Assembly: GCA_028282465.1 (NCBI GenBank)
Contig: JANQHX010000031.1
Span: 1-64,000 of the forward strand
Length of the DNA stretch: 64,000 nt
Direction of reading: 5' to 3'
Origin: Gynuella sp.
Lineage (GTDB): Bacteria; Pseudomonadota; Gammaproteobacteria; Pseudomonadales; Natronospirillaceae
Shown here: one piece after another, positions 26,763 through 36,166 of the stretch
Numbering within the stretch: position 1 is the stretch's first letter
Layout: each line of letters starts with the position of its first letter
Position numbers and translations under genes: made by a program
Notes under the pieces: generated by a model
The model's database searches: none
The model's input: the letters and a program-made list of their open reading frames with translations, nothing else
What the model was told of the DNA's origin: nothing

Positions 26763-28244
26763 TTACAGACTAAATACTGTATGTCTTTGTTCAAGGGCTG
26801 AATTAGCAGCCGATACTAAAGCACGAAACATAGTGTATTCCTGCTCATAGAAAGGCGTGCAGTGTGGGTACCTATCTGCATACACAGCGGCTAGAGGTGT
26901 CGATCCCACATGCATGGTTCTAATAAAAAATTGTTTCGCATCAGTTGCTTGAATAAGTCGTTTTGGTAACTGAGCAACCAGTTGGTCAAACTGTTGTTCT
27001 TTAAGCCAAAAACTTAGGGGAGAGGCATAGAGTTTTTCTGAAACGCCAGGTAAATCTAATTTAAAAGCTAAAGCCTGTATCAATGAAAACTGTTCTGTTC
27101 CTCGCTGATATTCAACCCTAAATGAGCCACCGATAGTTTGATGCAGTGCCACAAAGGCTCGAGGCAACCCAATGCCTAAATGAATAGCATCCAATAGCAG
27201 CTCATAAATTTGCAAGTCCGTCTCGAAACTTTTGCCACCTTGCCTTAAGCGCTCTAAATTGGTTTGAAAGTAACTGACATCACCATTAAATTTTTTATTG
27301 TTCCTACCCGGCCTGGCTGAAACCGCTAACTTTTTATCCGCTTCTTCTTTACCTGGTACAAACATTTTCGGTTGGTCAGCGAATACCTGTCGAATAGGGA
27401 TTCCAACATATTCTAGGCTTGAAGATCGCCCCGCTTCAGCTAACCAGGTTTTTAGCTTACTCGGAAAACCTTCAATTAGAGTAGCTGTAGATGCCCGTTC
27501 TAATAAGGCCTTAAACTGTTCACCCCCCCAAGCAGCACGGGCCACATTTGCCAGCAATTGGCTGATAGGTAAGTAATAATTCAATGCTTTGTACTTGAAG
27601 CTGGAAACGGAGTCTGGTTCAGGGCCTTCTTTTGACGCCATGCCAGTGGAATTCACAAATCTTGGAGCAAAAAACAATTCGCAAACCGCCCTATTCCATT
27701 CCTGGCAACTGAAACCAAATATTTGTCGGTATACAGAGTCTCTCTCTTCACCCGCAAGAATTCTATGCTCGATACCTTCCGCCATCATTGGATCTAGCCA
27801 AGCAATTAACCACCAGCCAGCATTGTCGAATAGACTTGCCCAGTGGTCTGAGTCCTCCCAGGCTATTTGACGCCATTGATGCCAACTAGAAAGAAAACTG
27901 GCAGACACCAAGCTATCAGTAATCGCCATTAGCATTCTTCTAAATTGGGTTTTCTCTACATCTAATGTAGGCAGAGTCAGAAGAAACTGGCGAGTTTTTT
28001 CAGTGCCAATCAAACTGATAAGGTGTTTTAGGGTTTTTGGTGAATTGTCGAGTTTGCCATCGGATAAATAATGCAATCTACGGAATAACTGTAGACAGGC
28101 AATTGGGTCATCCTTCAAAACGGCTTCAAAGTCCTCAACACTGGAATCAGCTTTTGGAATATCAACTGGTGCAGTTAATATTGGGATGGACGTATTGAGT
28201 CTTGCTAACCAACCCTGTAGTGCAGACTCAGAAGTCTCAGACAT
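26763..28244 (-). CDS. HDOD-domain protein
   Basis: 493 residues. The N-terminal about 270 form an HDOD domain (an HD-related output domain lacking the HD metal residues): DDPIACLQLFRRLHYLSDG, LKHLISLIGTEKTRQFLLTLPTL. The C-terminal about 180 resemble a GAF-like module (LLLDAIHLGIGLPRAFVALHQ, ..RTMHVGSTPLAAVYADR). Such proteins act in signalling; the target is unknown. The position next to psd and near rsgA/orn corresponds to P. aeruginosa PA4955. A CRP-like site lies 63 bp upstream. Confidence 0.85.
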   Translation of the reverse strand: MSETSESALQGWLARLNTSIPILTAPVDIPKADSSVEDFEAVLKDDPIACLQLFRRLHYLSDGKLDNSPKTLKHLISLIGTEKTRQFLLTLPTLDVEKTQFRRMLMAITDSLVSASFLSSWHQWRQIAWEDSDHWASLFDNAGWWLIAWLDPMMAEGIEHRILAGEERDSVYRQIFGFSCQEWNRAVCELFFAPRFVNSTGMASKEGPEPDSVSSFKYKALNYYLPISQLLANVARAAWGGEQFKALLERASTATLIEGFPSKLKTWLAEAGRSSSLEYVGIPIRQVFADQPKMFVPGKEEADKKLAVSARPGRNNKKFNGDVSYFQTNLERLRQGGKSFETDLQIYELLLDAIHLGIGLPRAFVALHQTIGGSFRVEYQRGTEQFSLIQALAFKLDLPGVSEKLYASPLSFWLKEQQFDQLVAQLPKRLIQATDAKQFFIRTMHVGSTPLAAVYADRYPHCTPFYEQEYTMFRALVSAANSALEQRHTVFSL

Positions 28245-28306
28245 GTGTAATCTACCCGTTCGTATTTTTCACTTAAGAATGCCAAGTATTCATGGAAAAC
28301 CGACTA

Positions 28307-28322
28307 TGTGACATAGAGCACA
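28307..28322. promoter_or_regulatory. CRP/Vfr-like operator
   Basis: TGTGA-N6-GCACA, one mismatch from the palindromic consensus TGTGA-N6-TCACA. It lies 63 bp upstream of the HDOD gene start in a 225-bp intergenic region that otherwise holds no feature I can name. Confidence 0.45.
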
Positions 28323-28469
28323 TTAACCTTTATTGAATCAACGTACGTGCTTTTCGTCACAATGTCTAGGGAATACAAATTTCAATTTCCGCTAATCTGA
28401 GCACAAATTCACTGTTTAACCATTTATTATTAAATTTAAGCCAAAAATTTCGATTTATCGAATAGCGAA

Positions 28470-28967
28470 TCAAAGCCTTCTGAGTTCTGGGCTGGCCTGA
28501 CTGCTCCTATGCAATTCAGCATATTCTTCAGATAACCTAGAAACTGTCGCTACGTCGTCTAAATGAGCAAAACCGGAATCATGGTCAACATTGGCTCTAA
28601 AACAAACTCTGCGTTTATCTCCCAATAAATAGGAATAGGCAGGGAGATTTGATCGGTCATAGTGACGATTTAATACTCTGATCGTAAAGCGGCTCGGCAA
28701 TCTTTCGATAACCGGCATCATAGGGTGGCCATCTTTTACAACCCTAGATAGGTCTGAAAGAACAATTTGTATGTGCGCATTACTATTTTGAAGCGCAAAT
28801 TGCTTCATGCCTTCAACCACGTCTGCCTGCCCATAAATCTCCGGCTCAAAGTCGGGTGAGTAGATTCGAATTAACCGAACCGAGTCTTCTAATACGGCAT
28901 TAATCGCATTTGAAAAGTCTTCATAAGACTTGAGTTTTATTACGCCAGTTTCTGAATCTGTGTCCAT
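28470..28967 (-). CDS. Conserved protein of unknown function (DUF7931-like)
   Basis: 165 residues, soluble, no signal peptide. The arrangement (LIRIYSPDFEPEIYGQADVVEGMKQF, HIQIVLSD, PSRFTIRVLNRHY, YLLGDKRRVCFR) resembles phospholipase-D-like folds that lack the HKD catalytic motif, and I recall a domain of this kind annotated as DUF7931 in Pseudomonas relatives; both statements are from memory. It has AGAGG four bases before its ATG, immediately outside the palindromic element, so its promoter or leader is shaped by that insertion. It follows rsgA on the same strand. Confidence 0.6.
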   Translation of the reverse strand: MDTDSETGVIKLKSYEDFSNAINAVLEDSVRLIRIYSPDFEPEIYGQADVVEGMKQFALQNSNAHIQIVLSDLSRVVKDGHPMMPVIERLPSRFTIRVLNRHYDRSNLPAYSYLLGDKRRVCFRANVDHDSGFAHLDDVATVSRLSEEYAELHRSSQASPELRRL

Positions 28968-28980
28968 GTTTGCCTCTAAG

Positions 28981-29241
28981 GGAATCTCTGAATAAGTCCA
29001 GTTTCACTCTGGCTTTCAGGCGGGTTCTGAATCAAGGCGCCTTATTGAAGGAATGTCTAGGCCTTTCGAAATAAGGCAACGCAGAGTCAGGGCTCGCCTG
29101 TAAGCCCCGAAGGGCGGGCCTAAACGCGTTTTTCTCTTTGTTGAAACTCTTGCAAAGGTCTAGACATTCCCTGCGAGTTTCGCCGCGATAAAATTCACGT
29201 TTAGGTTCCGCAGAGTAATGCTGGACTTATTCAGAGGTTCC
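28981..29241. mobile_element. 261-bp symmetric palindromic element (MITE-like)
   Basis: Terminal inverted repeats of 21 bp (28981-29001 and 29221-29241; GGAATCTCTGAATAAGTCC against a copy with one mismatch) and a second nested pair (29050-29068 and 29152-29170, GGAATGTCTAGGCC type) placed 69 and 71 bp from the ends. Base composition between them is richer in GC than the flanks, and no open frame covers it. No clear target duplication can be assigned. It looks like a non-autonomous transposon relic; the parent IS family cannot be named here. Confidence 0.8.
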
Positions 29242-30252
29242 TTAATTCTCTCTAACATCCACTTCATCCAATGAATCTCTAATAGCAATGAAGCTTTGAT
29301 AACGACGTTCCAATACTTCACCACTTTCAACTGCAGCAAGAACAGCACACCCTGGTTCTTTTAGATGTCGACAATTTCTAAACTTACAATGCCCTTGTAA
29401 AGCTACCAACTCTGGGTATGCTGCCAATAAGTCGTTTTCATCAAGGTGCCAAAGACCAAACTCACGAATCCCTGGTGAATCAATCAAACTACCTTGATCA
29501 GGTAATAAATAAAGCTCTGCTCTGGTGGTTGTGTGTCGCCCTTTTCCCGTCGCTTCCGACACGGTTTGGGTTGCAATGTTTACGTCAGGCAACAGGGCAG
29601 AGGTTAGACTGGACTTACCCACACCTGATTGACCAACAAAAACACTGCTGTGCCCTCGCATCATCTCCATCAGCTCTTGCATACCATGATCTGTTTTTGT
29701 GCTGGCTTGAATACAGCGGTATCCAAGGCTCTTGTACTCTTCAAAAGTGGTATGTAACCCATGATCAGAATTCATCAAATCGACCTTGTTTAATACCAGT
29801 ACGGGTTTTAAACCAGAAATCTGGGCAGCGGCTAAATAGCGGTCTATCAAATTCACTGGTGTTTCGGGTGATGGAGAAAGCACCACAAAAACTAGATCCA
29901 AGTTGGCTGCTACTGGCCTGAGATTACCTCTTAGGTCTGGTCGCTGGAGTAGAGATCGGCGTTCGTCGCAAGCTACAACCACTCCCATGTCATCTTTTCC
30001 CTGACACCAAACCACACGGTCACCTGTCACCACTGCCTGTAAATTTGCCCTAGCATGACAACGGACTATGTCACCATGGTCACTGCGGACATCCAAACTG
30101 TTACCATAATGTGCACAAACCAACCCCGATTGCTCTGGACCTAATTCACCAACCTCTTGTTTGGCTTGAACGTTTTTGGCTTTTTCAAGCCTGGCTTTCT
30201 GAGATTCAGAAATTCGCTTTTGTTGCTGCCGGGATAACTTTCTCCGGGCCAT
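29242..30252 (-). CDS. rsgA: Ribosome small-subunit GTPase RsgA
   Basis: Circularly permuted GTPase that checks 30S maturation. 336 residues: OB-fold N-terminus, G4 motif NKVDL near 157, then G1 [10 protein letters not shown] near 205 and G3 [10 protein letters not shown] near 262, and a C-terminal zinc knuckle [18 protein letters not shown]. The ATG at 30252 has GGAG five bases upstream and gives [14 protein letters not shown], so I prefer it over the GTG at 30258. Its stop codon abuts the palindromic element, so the last bases may have been shaped by the insertion. Divergent from orn, as in Pseudomonas and E. coli. Confidence 0.96.
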   Translation of the reverse strand: MARRKLSRQQQKRISESQKARLEKAKNVQAKQEVGELGPEQSGLVCAHYGNSLDVRSDHGDIVRCHARANLQAVVTGDRVVWCQGKDDMGVVVACDERRSLLQRPDLRGNLRPVAANLDLVFVVLSPSPETPVNLIDRYLAAAQISGLKPVLVLNKVDLMNSDHGLHTTFEEYKSLGYRCIQASTKTDHGMQELMEMMRGHSSVFVGQSGVGKSSLTSALLPDVNIATQTVSEATGKGRHTTTRAELYLLPDQGSLIDSPGIREFGLWHLDENDLLAAYPELVALQGHCKFRNCRHLKEPGCAVLAAVESGEVLERRYQSFIAIRDSLDEVDVREN

Positions 30253-30340
30253 TCTCACTCCAAGTACTAATTCGTGTATGCTTTACACCGCTGCAGGGTC
30301 TGCCTGCATCTATTTATATTATGCGTCAAAAGGCCAATGC

Positions 30341-30907
30341 ATGGATAAAGAAACTAACCTGATCTGGATAGATTTAGAAATGACGGGTTTGGACCCAGAG
30401 GTTGATCGAATTATCGAGATCGCCACCATTGTGACCGACAAAAACCTAAACCTAGTCGCTGAGGGCCCCAATCTAGTGATTCATCAAGAAAAGTCACTGA
30501 TGGATGGCATGGATGAATGGAACACAACACATCACGGCCAGTCTGGACTGACCCAAAGAGTGCTAGACAGTAATATTTCAGAATCAGAAGCTGAACGCCT
30601 CACCCTCGAATTTGTGCAGGAGCATACTTTACCTAGAAAGTCTCCTTTGTGCGGCAACAGCATTTGGCAAGACCGTCGATTTCTAACCAAGTACATGAAA
30701 AATCTGGAAAGCCATTTTTTTCATAGAGTGGTGGATGTGTCTAGCCTTAAAGAATTGGCAAGGCGCTGGAGGCCAGAGCTTGTTGATGGCTTTACTAAAA
30801 AAGGTGCACACCTAGCCTTGGATGATATTCGAGAATCCATAGAAGAGCTTAAGTACTATCGGGACCATTTTCTAATTGCACCTCTGGATATCCAATCCGG
30901 ACTTTAG
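30341..30907 (+). CDS. orn: Oligoribonuclease
   Basis: 3'-5' exonuclease that degrades short RNA oligomers, including the pGpG product of c-di-GMP breakdown. DEDDh motifs: [11 protein letters not shown] (D and E), [11 protein letters not shown] (D) and [15 protein letters not shown] (H and D). The frame opens at 30278, but the ATG at 30341 gives [16 protein letters not shown] with AAGG seven bases upstream and 188 residues (E. coli 181). Confidence 0.97.
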   Translation: MDKETNLIWIDLEMTGLDPEVDRIIEIATIVTDKNLNLVAEGPNLVIHQEKSLMDGMDEWNTTHHGQSGLTQRVLDSNISESEAERLTLEFVQEHTLPRKSPLCGNSIWQDRRFLTKYMKNLESHFFHRVVDVSSLKELARRWRPELVDGFTKKGAHLALDDIRESIEELKYYRDHFLIAPLDIQSGL

Positions 30908-30939
30908 ATTTTCAACCAAAAGAATTTTAAGGAGTATTT

Positions 30940-31257
30940 ATGTTATTTGTAGTAACTGCCATGGATTGCCAAGACGATGACGCAATTAATCGCAGACTTG
31001 GAGCTAGAGAAGAGCATCTCGCTGGAGTAAAAGCCGCTGTTTTAGCGGGTAATTTCAAAAGCGGCGGTGCTATTTTAAATGACGAAGGGAAAATGATCGG
31101 CTCATCCATTCATATGGAATTTGAAACCCGCGAACAGCTGGACGAATTTTTAAAGAATGACCCTTATTCAAGAGACAATGTCTGGGACACCATTGATATT
31201 CAAGAAATACGTTTAGTACCAGTTATTGATATGCTAAAAGAAGCTGGGAAGCTGTAG
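30940..31257 (+). CDS. YciI-family protein
   Basis: 105-residue member of the YCII-related family, a dimeric alpha/beta barrel fold. Signatures: R.AREEHLAGVKAAV and SGGAILNDEGKMIGSSIHMEFETREQLDEFLKNDPY. The catalytic-looking His-Asp set of the fold is partly visible (REEH, NDPY) but substrate is unknown. AAGGAG lies seven bases before the ATG. It follows orn closely and is convergent with queG. Confidence 0.85.
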   Translation: MLFVVTAMDCQDDDAINRRLGAREEHLAGVKAAVLAGNFKSGGAILNDEGKMIGSSIHMEFETREQLDEFLKNDPYSRDNVWDTIDIQEIRLVPVIDMLKEAGKL

Positions 31258-31281
31258 CAGACTCTGATTAGCTCAAGCATA

Positions 31282-31326
31282 AAAGCTCGAAACTTGGGTC
31301 GCACATTGGTCTAGGTTTCGAGCTTT
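31282..31326. terminator. Long hairpin between yciI-like gene and queG, overlapping the queG 3' end
   Basis: 12-bp perfect stem, AAAGCTCGAAAC (31282-31293) with GTTTCGAGCTTT (31315-31326), enclosing 21 bases. The right arm covers the last codons and stop of queG. On the minus strand the stem runs into TTTAT-like sequence; probably a shared terminator for the convergent pair. Confidence 0.55.
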
Positions 31327-32372
31327 GAAATCGCCCATTCAATATGCTCCCTCAACAAATCATTAGCGCCATCTAAACCGTGTTTTAGCACCTGCAAAGC
31401 CCGTTCATCTTTGGAATTACCGAGGGCAACCGCAATATTTCTTTGCCAACGTTCAAAACCAATGCGTCTGATCGCGGAGCCTTCGGTTTTGCTAAGAAAC
31501 TCTTGCTCTGTCCATTGAAAAAGATCAATTAATTCCGCTCTATCCAAGTTATTTCTTGGCTCAAAATCTTTTTCATCGGTTGGGGTCGAAAACTTATTAA
31601 AAGGACAAAAAATTTGGCAATCATCGCAACCATAAATTCGATTACCAAAGCTGGATCTCAAATGTTCTGGAATGGCACCTTCATGTTCTATGGTTAGATA
31701 AGAAATGCAAAGTCGGGCATCGAGCACACCCGCCTTAGTAAACGCTTGAGTAGGGCAGACATCCATACATGAGGTACAAGAGCCACAGTGAACTTGCTCA
31801 TTAGGTGCATCTGAATCTAATTCCAAGGTTAAAAAGAGTGCCCCTAAGAAAAACCAACTCCCGGCTTTGTTGTTCAGTAACAGGGTATTTTTGCCCAGCC
31901 ATCCCATGCCTGATTTTTCTGCAAGCTGTCTTTCCAACACCGGCGCGCTATCCACAAAGGCTCTATAACCTAATGGCTCTATTACCGCAGAAATTTTTTT
32001 GCCTAACTGAGTCAGACGCTTCCGCATCAATTTGTGGTAATCCCGCCCTAGGGCATATCTGGAAATATATGCCTTGGTTGGATGATCTAACAACTGATCT
32101 AGCCCCTCTTCATCAGGTCGGTAATCCAATCGAACCATGAGTATGGTTTTGGTTCCTGGCACTAATGCTTTAGGGTCGTATCGCAAGTCCTGATTTTGCT
32201 CGAACCATGACATGGTGCCATGCATACCGTCGTTTACCCAACGTTTGTGGTTTTCAATGTATTCCGAAACATCTGGAGCAACAAAACGCGCGTCTTGAAA
32301 ACCTAAATCTGTTGCCCAGGTTTTTATCTGCGCTGCAATTTGCTCTTTATTGACTGCAGGTATGGATGTCAT
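31311..32372 (-). CDS. queG: Epoxyqueuosine reductase QueG
   Basis: Cobalamin-dependent iron-sulfur enzyme that performs the last step of queuosine synthesis in tRNA. 353 residues; two 4Fe-4S motifs are visible, CGSCTSCMDVCPTQAF near 195 and CDDCQIFCPFNKF near 250, after the N-terminal DUF1730 domain (YHKLMRKRL, VDSAPVLERQLAEKSG). A C-terminal HEAT-like segment follows. Divergent from tsaE. Confidence 0.97.
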   Translation of the reverse strand: MTSIPAVNKEQIAAQIKTWATDLGFQDARFVAPDVSEYIENHKRWVNDGMHGTMSWFEQNQDLRYDPKALVPGTKTILMVRLDYRPDEEGLDQLLDHPTKAYISRYALGRDYHKLMRKRLTQLGKKISAVIEPLGYRAFVDSAPVLERQLAEKSGMGWLGKNTLLLNNKAGSWFFLGALFLTLELDSDAPNEQVHCGSCTSCMDVCPTQAFTKAGVLDARLCISYLTIEHEGAIPEHLRSSFGNRIYGCDDCQIFCPFNKFSTPTDEKDFEPRNNLDRAELIDLFQWTEQEFLSKTEGSAIRRIGFERWQRNIAVALGNSKDERALQVLKHGLDGANDLLREHIEWAISKLET

Positions 32373-32449
32373 TTGGATAACATTTCTAAACTATTGGTTA
32401 CCGCTAAATGTTAACATCTATAGTCTGTTAAAAATTCAAATTTCAATAT

Positions 32450-32929
32450 ATGTCTCAAGAACTTACCTTTATCGCTGCAGATGAATCCCAAATGTATGCC
32501 ATAGGGAATACCATTGCCTATGGTTTGAATAATAGGGCTGGCGGTATGATTTATTTGGTGGGCACATTAGGTATGGGCAAAACCACTTTAAGCCGAGCTA
32601 TTATTCAATCCTTAGGTTGGTCAGGTAAGGTTAAGAGTCCAACCTATACACTTGTGGAAACTTATGAATTAGGTGCATTACAAGTGTCGCATTTTGATCT
32701 GTATCGTTTAGCTGACCCCGAAGAGCTCGAGTTTATGGGGATTCGGGATTATCAAGGCAAAGGCCAGTTTAGTCTGGTAGAGTGGCCAGAAAAGGGCCAA
32801 GGAATACTTCCAAAGGCAGATTTGCTTATCACCCTATCCGAATATAAAAATGGCAGAAAGATTGCTGTGAAGGCTGAAACTGACCAGGGATTGACACTTC
32901 TTAAATCCATGAAATCAGGAGACCAATAA
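32450..32929 (+). CDS. tsaE: tRNA t6A biosynthesis ATPase TsaE
   Basis: ATPase partner of TsaB and TsaD in t6A37 tRNA modification. 159 residues; Walker A GTLGMGKTTLSRAI near 38, and SPTYTLVETYE and HFDLYRLADPEELEFMGIRDY are family blocks. It starts the tsaE-amiB-mutL-miaA cluster; the NAD(P)HX epimerase gene that often precedes it is absent, and queG occupies that side. Confidence 0.95.
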   Translation: MSQELTFIAADESQMYAIGNTIAYGLNNRAGGMIYLVGTLGMGKTTLSRAIIQSLGWSGKVKSPTYTLVETYELGALQVSHFDLYRLADPEELEFMGIRDYQGKGQFSLVEWPEKGQGILPKADLLITLSEYKNGRKIAVKAETDQGLTLLKSMKSGDQ

Positions 32930-32935
32930 GGTTTT

Positions 32936-34273
32936 ATGCGTCTGCTCGTATTAATTTTATTATCAATACTGTCACTTAGCTCCTTTGCTAATACTGTAGA
33001 TGGTATTCGTGTATGGAAGGCGCCTGATCACACCCGATTGGTTTTGGACCTTAGTAACCCAGCCAAACATAAAATATTCTCCCTCCAGGGCCCGGATGGC
33101 AAAGTAGATCGCATTGTCATCGACTTACTGGATACTCAATTAAAAACATCATTATCTAACCTTCTACCATCTGGCAGTGGTGTTAGGGGCATTCGATCAG
33201 GTGTTCACGACAAAACTGATTTACGTCTGGTCCTGGACCTAGAGAGCGTCATGAAACCACGGTCTTTTGTTCTAAAACCCAATGCAAAGTATGGCGATCG
33301 CTTAGTGGTGGATTTACTGCGTCCTAAACCTGTTAACTCGTCTGCCACAAAAGAGGCAGTTAAAACCTCCAGCGATTATGCCAGCGGCAGAAGAAAACTC
33401 ATTATTGCCATTGACGCCGGCCATGGTGGCGAAGACCCAGGTGCCATAGGCCCCGCAAGAAGTTATGAAAAGAACATCGTATTGGCTATTTCCAAGGAAC
33501 TAAAAAAGCTATTAGAAAACGAACCCGGCTATGCACCATTTTTAGTAAGAACAGGCGACTATTACATCTCTCTTCAAAGGCGTAGAGCCATAGCTCGAGA
33601 AAAACAAGCGGATCTTTTTGTTTCTATCCATGCAGACGCATTTAAGAACCCCCAGGCCAACGGCGCCAGTGTTTTTGCACTTTCTAACCGGGGAGCAACC
33701 AGTGCCACAGCAAGATATTTAGCAGACAAAGAAAATGCCACAGATGTGATTGGCGGTGTTGGTGGAGTCGACTTAACCGATATTGATGACAATGTGAAAA
33801 GCGTTTTACTGGATCTCAGTATGACCAAAACCGTTGAAGACAGTTTGGTACTGGGGGACAAAATGTTGAGACATATAGGCAGTGTCGCTAGGCTACATAA
33901 ACGCCAAACAGAACAGGCAGGTTTTGCTGTTTTAAAATCTCCCGATATTCCTTCGGTATTGGTGGAAACTGGCTTCATTTCTAATCCGAGAGAAGAAAAA
34001 AACTTAGGATCGCGGGCCTATCGGAAAAAAATTGCTAATGCCATTTTCAAAGGCATAAAAGATTATTTCGAGAATGACCCGCCACCGGGGTCATACATTG
34101 CTTGGCAGCAACAGGATTCAAATTCCACAACTAACTACACAGTTGTTAGAGGTGACACCCTCTCTGATATTGCACGCAAATACAGAGTCAGTGTGGCCCA
34201 ATTGAGAGCCTTGAATAATCTCAAAAACAACACCATTAGAATAGGCCAAAAGCTTATAGTGCCTGACGTTTAA
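32936..34273 (+). CDS. amiB: N-acetylmuramoyl-L-alanine amidase AmiB
   Basis: Periplasmic zinc amidase that splits septal peptidoglycan at division. 445 residues: signal peptide (about 1-18, ending SSFANT), AMIN domain (about 20-125), Amidase_3 domain (about 155-385; IIAIDAGHGGEDPGAIG with the zinc-binding H, and VLVETGFISNPREE with the catalytic E), and a C-terminal LysM (about 398-443, YTVVRGDTLSDIARKYRVS). Architecture and length match E. coli AmiB, whose activity depends on EnvC. Six bp after tsaE. Confidence 0.95.
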   Translation: MRLLVLILLSILSLSSFANTVDGIRVWKAPDHTRLVLDLSNPAKHKIFSLQGPDGKVDRIVIDLLDTQLKTSLSNLLPSGSGVRGIRSGVHDKTDLRLVLDLESVMKPRSFVLKPNAKYGDRLVVDLLRPKPVNSSATKEAVKTSSDYASGRRKLIIAIDAGHGGEDPGAIGPARSYEKNIVLAISKELKKLLENEPGYAPFLVRTGDYYISLQRRRAIAREKQADLFVSIHADAFKNPQANGASVFALSNRGATSATARYLADKENATDVIGGVGGVDLTDIDDNVKSVLLDLSMTKTVEDSLVLGDKMLRHIGSVARLHKRQTEQAGFAVLKSPDIPSVLVETGFISNPREEKNLGSRAYRKKIANAIFKGIKDYFENDPPPGSYIAWQQQDSNSTTNYTVVRGDTLSDIARKYRVSVAQLRALNNLKNNTIRIGQKLIVPDV

Positions 34274-34312
34274 ATCGTCTGACCTTCACAACCCGTGAGA
34301 CTTTAAAATTCG

Positions 34313-36166
34313 ATGCAACGAATAGAATTGCTATCCCCCCGGCTTGCTAACCAAATTGCAGCAGGCGAAGTAGTAGAACGACCCGCTTCAGTCATAAAAG
34401 AGCTATTAGAGAATGCCTTGGATGCAGGCGCGACACGCTTGGAAATTGATGTGGAAGCAGGTGGTGTCAAACTCATTAAAATTCGTGATAACGGCCAAGG
34501 CATTCATAAAGACGACTTAAGCCTAGCGTTAAGTCGACACGCCACTAGCAAAATTAAAGAACTCGACGATCTAGAAGCCGTTGCTACGTTAGGGTTTAGA
34601 GGAGAAGCATTGGCTTCAATTGCCTCTGTTTCTAAACTGGTTATGTCCTCCAACACTGAAGACGAGGGGCATGCCTGGCAAGTCACCAGTAGTGGTAGAG
34701 AAATGTCGACCGATGTGGCGCCAACAGCTCACCCAAAAGGCACTTCAGTTGAAGTTAGAGATCTTTTTTTTAACACGCCTGCTCGTCGTAAGTTTCTTAA
34801 AAGCGAAAAAACTGAATTCAATCATCTTGAAGAAGTAGTTAAACGACTAGCGCTCAGTCGATTTGATGTATCTGTGCATCTCAGGCATAACGGCCGTGCT
34901 ATTCATGGACTGAGAGCTTGCACATCTCCAATTGAACAAGAGAGAAGAATCGCTAGTTTGTGTGGCCCGCAATTTATTGAAAGCTCGTTAATAGTCGACA
35001 CCCAAGCTTCAGGGTTAAAACTCTATGGTTGGATGGGCTTACCAATGTTTAGTCGCAGCCAGGCAGATTTACAGTATTTCTTTGTGAATGGCCGAGTGAT
35101 TAAAGACAAGGTAGTTTCCCATGCTATTAAACAAGCCTATCGAGACGTGTTGTTCCATGGTCGTCATCCGGCCTATGTACTTTATTTGGAACTAGACCCA
35201 GCTTTGGTGGACGTAAATGTACATCCTACAAAACACGAAGTGCGATTTAGAGACAGTCGATTAGTCCATGATTTTCTTTTTAGGACACTGCATAAAGTTA
35301 TTGCTGAAGTCAGACCCAGTGATGATCAACCATCCATACCAGAGCCGATTTCCAGTGGAATAGAGAGCGGTGAATTTGCCGGTCAAAACCCCATTCCTCT
35401 TCATGCCTCTTCGGACACCTTCAGTAGTCAGGATTTAACCTCTCCAACTCATTTCCAACAGCCTAAGCATCGAGAGTCTATTTCTACTTCATCGGTAAGA
35501 GAACAGATTCAGGCCTACAAGGCGCTCCATGGGAATCACAACGAATCAAACAATACCATGGTGGAACATCAAGATGAGCAAACCCCACCACTGGGTTTTG
35601 CCATTGCACAACTTCATGGCATTTATATTTTGTCGCAAAATAGCAAAGGGCTTGTTGTCGTAGACATGCATGCTGCCCATGAACGCATTACTTATGAGCG
35701 AATGAAGGATTCGGCGGATGCCCAGGGGCTGCAGTCTCAACCAGTGTTAGTACCCTTGAGTATTAATGTTAGCCGCCAAGAAGCCGATCTTGCGGAAGAG
35801 CATTCTGACATGTTTTTGCAGTTTGGATTCGATTTAGGGAGAGCCAGTGAGGAGTCCTTAGTTATTCGACAAATTCCGGTGCTGTTGCAAAAAGCCAACC
35901 CTGAAAACCTAGTTCGGGATGTACTGTCTGACTTGGCAACCCATGGAACCAGTGACGCCATTATCGCTGCTAGAGATGAAATACTCGCAACCATGGCTTG
36001 TCATGGCTCGGTACGAGCGAATCGCCAACTCAGCTTGCCAGAAATGAATGCCTTACTAAGAGACATGGAAATTACCGAGCGTAGCGGCCAATGCAATCAT
36101 GGCAGACCGACATGGACTCAACTGAATATGTCTGAACTGGACAAATTATTCTTGCGAGGTCAGTAA
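34313..36166 (+). CDS. mutL: DNA mismatch repair protein MutL (endonuclease type)
   Basis: 617 residues. N-terminal GHKL ATPase with [32 protein letters not shown] and [10 protein letters not shown]-terminal dimerisation domain. The latter contains [12 protein letters not shown], equivalent to the DQHA-x2-E-x4-E metal site with Q replaced by M, and the companion motifs ACHGSVRA and CNHGRPT, so this MutL should have nicking activity as in Pseudomonas, unlike E. coli. The stop overlaps the miaA start by one base (TAATG). Confidence 0.96.
   Translation: MQRIELLSPRLANQIAAGEVVERPASVIKELLENALDAGATRLEIDVEAGGVKLIKIRDNGQGIHKDDLSLALSRHATSKIKELDDLEAVATLGFRGEALASIASVSKLVMSSNTEDEGHAWQVTSSGREMSTDVAPTAHPKGTSVEVRDLFFNTPARRKFLKSEKTEFNHLEEVVKRLALSRFDVSVHLRHNGRAIHGLRACTSPIEQERRIASLCGPQFIESSLIVDTQASGLKLYGWMGLPMFSRSQADLQYFFVNGRVIKDKVVSHAIKQAYRDVLFHGRHPAYVLYLELDPALVDVNVHPTKHEVRFRDSRLVHDFLFRTLHKVIAEVRPSDDQPSIPEPISSGIESGEFAGQNPIPLHASSDTFSSQDLTSPTHFQQPKHRESISTSSVREQIQAYKALHGNHNESNNTMVEHQDEQTPPLGFAIAQLHGIYILSQNSKGLVVVDMHAAHERITYERMKDSADAQGLQSQPVLVPLSINVSRQEADLAEEHSDMFLQFGFDLGRASEESLVIRQIPVLLQKANPENLVRDVLSDLATHGTSDAIIAARDEILATMACHGSVRANRQLSLPEMNALLRDMEITERSGQCNHGRPTWTQLNMSELDKLFLRGQ

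Noticed and set aside
29160-29348. 62-codon minus-strand frame across the palindromic element and the rsgA end, considered as a transposase relic
   Set aside because: No transposase motif is visible, and it runs through rsgA in another frame.
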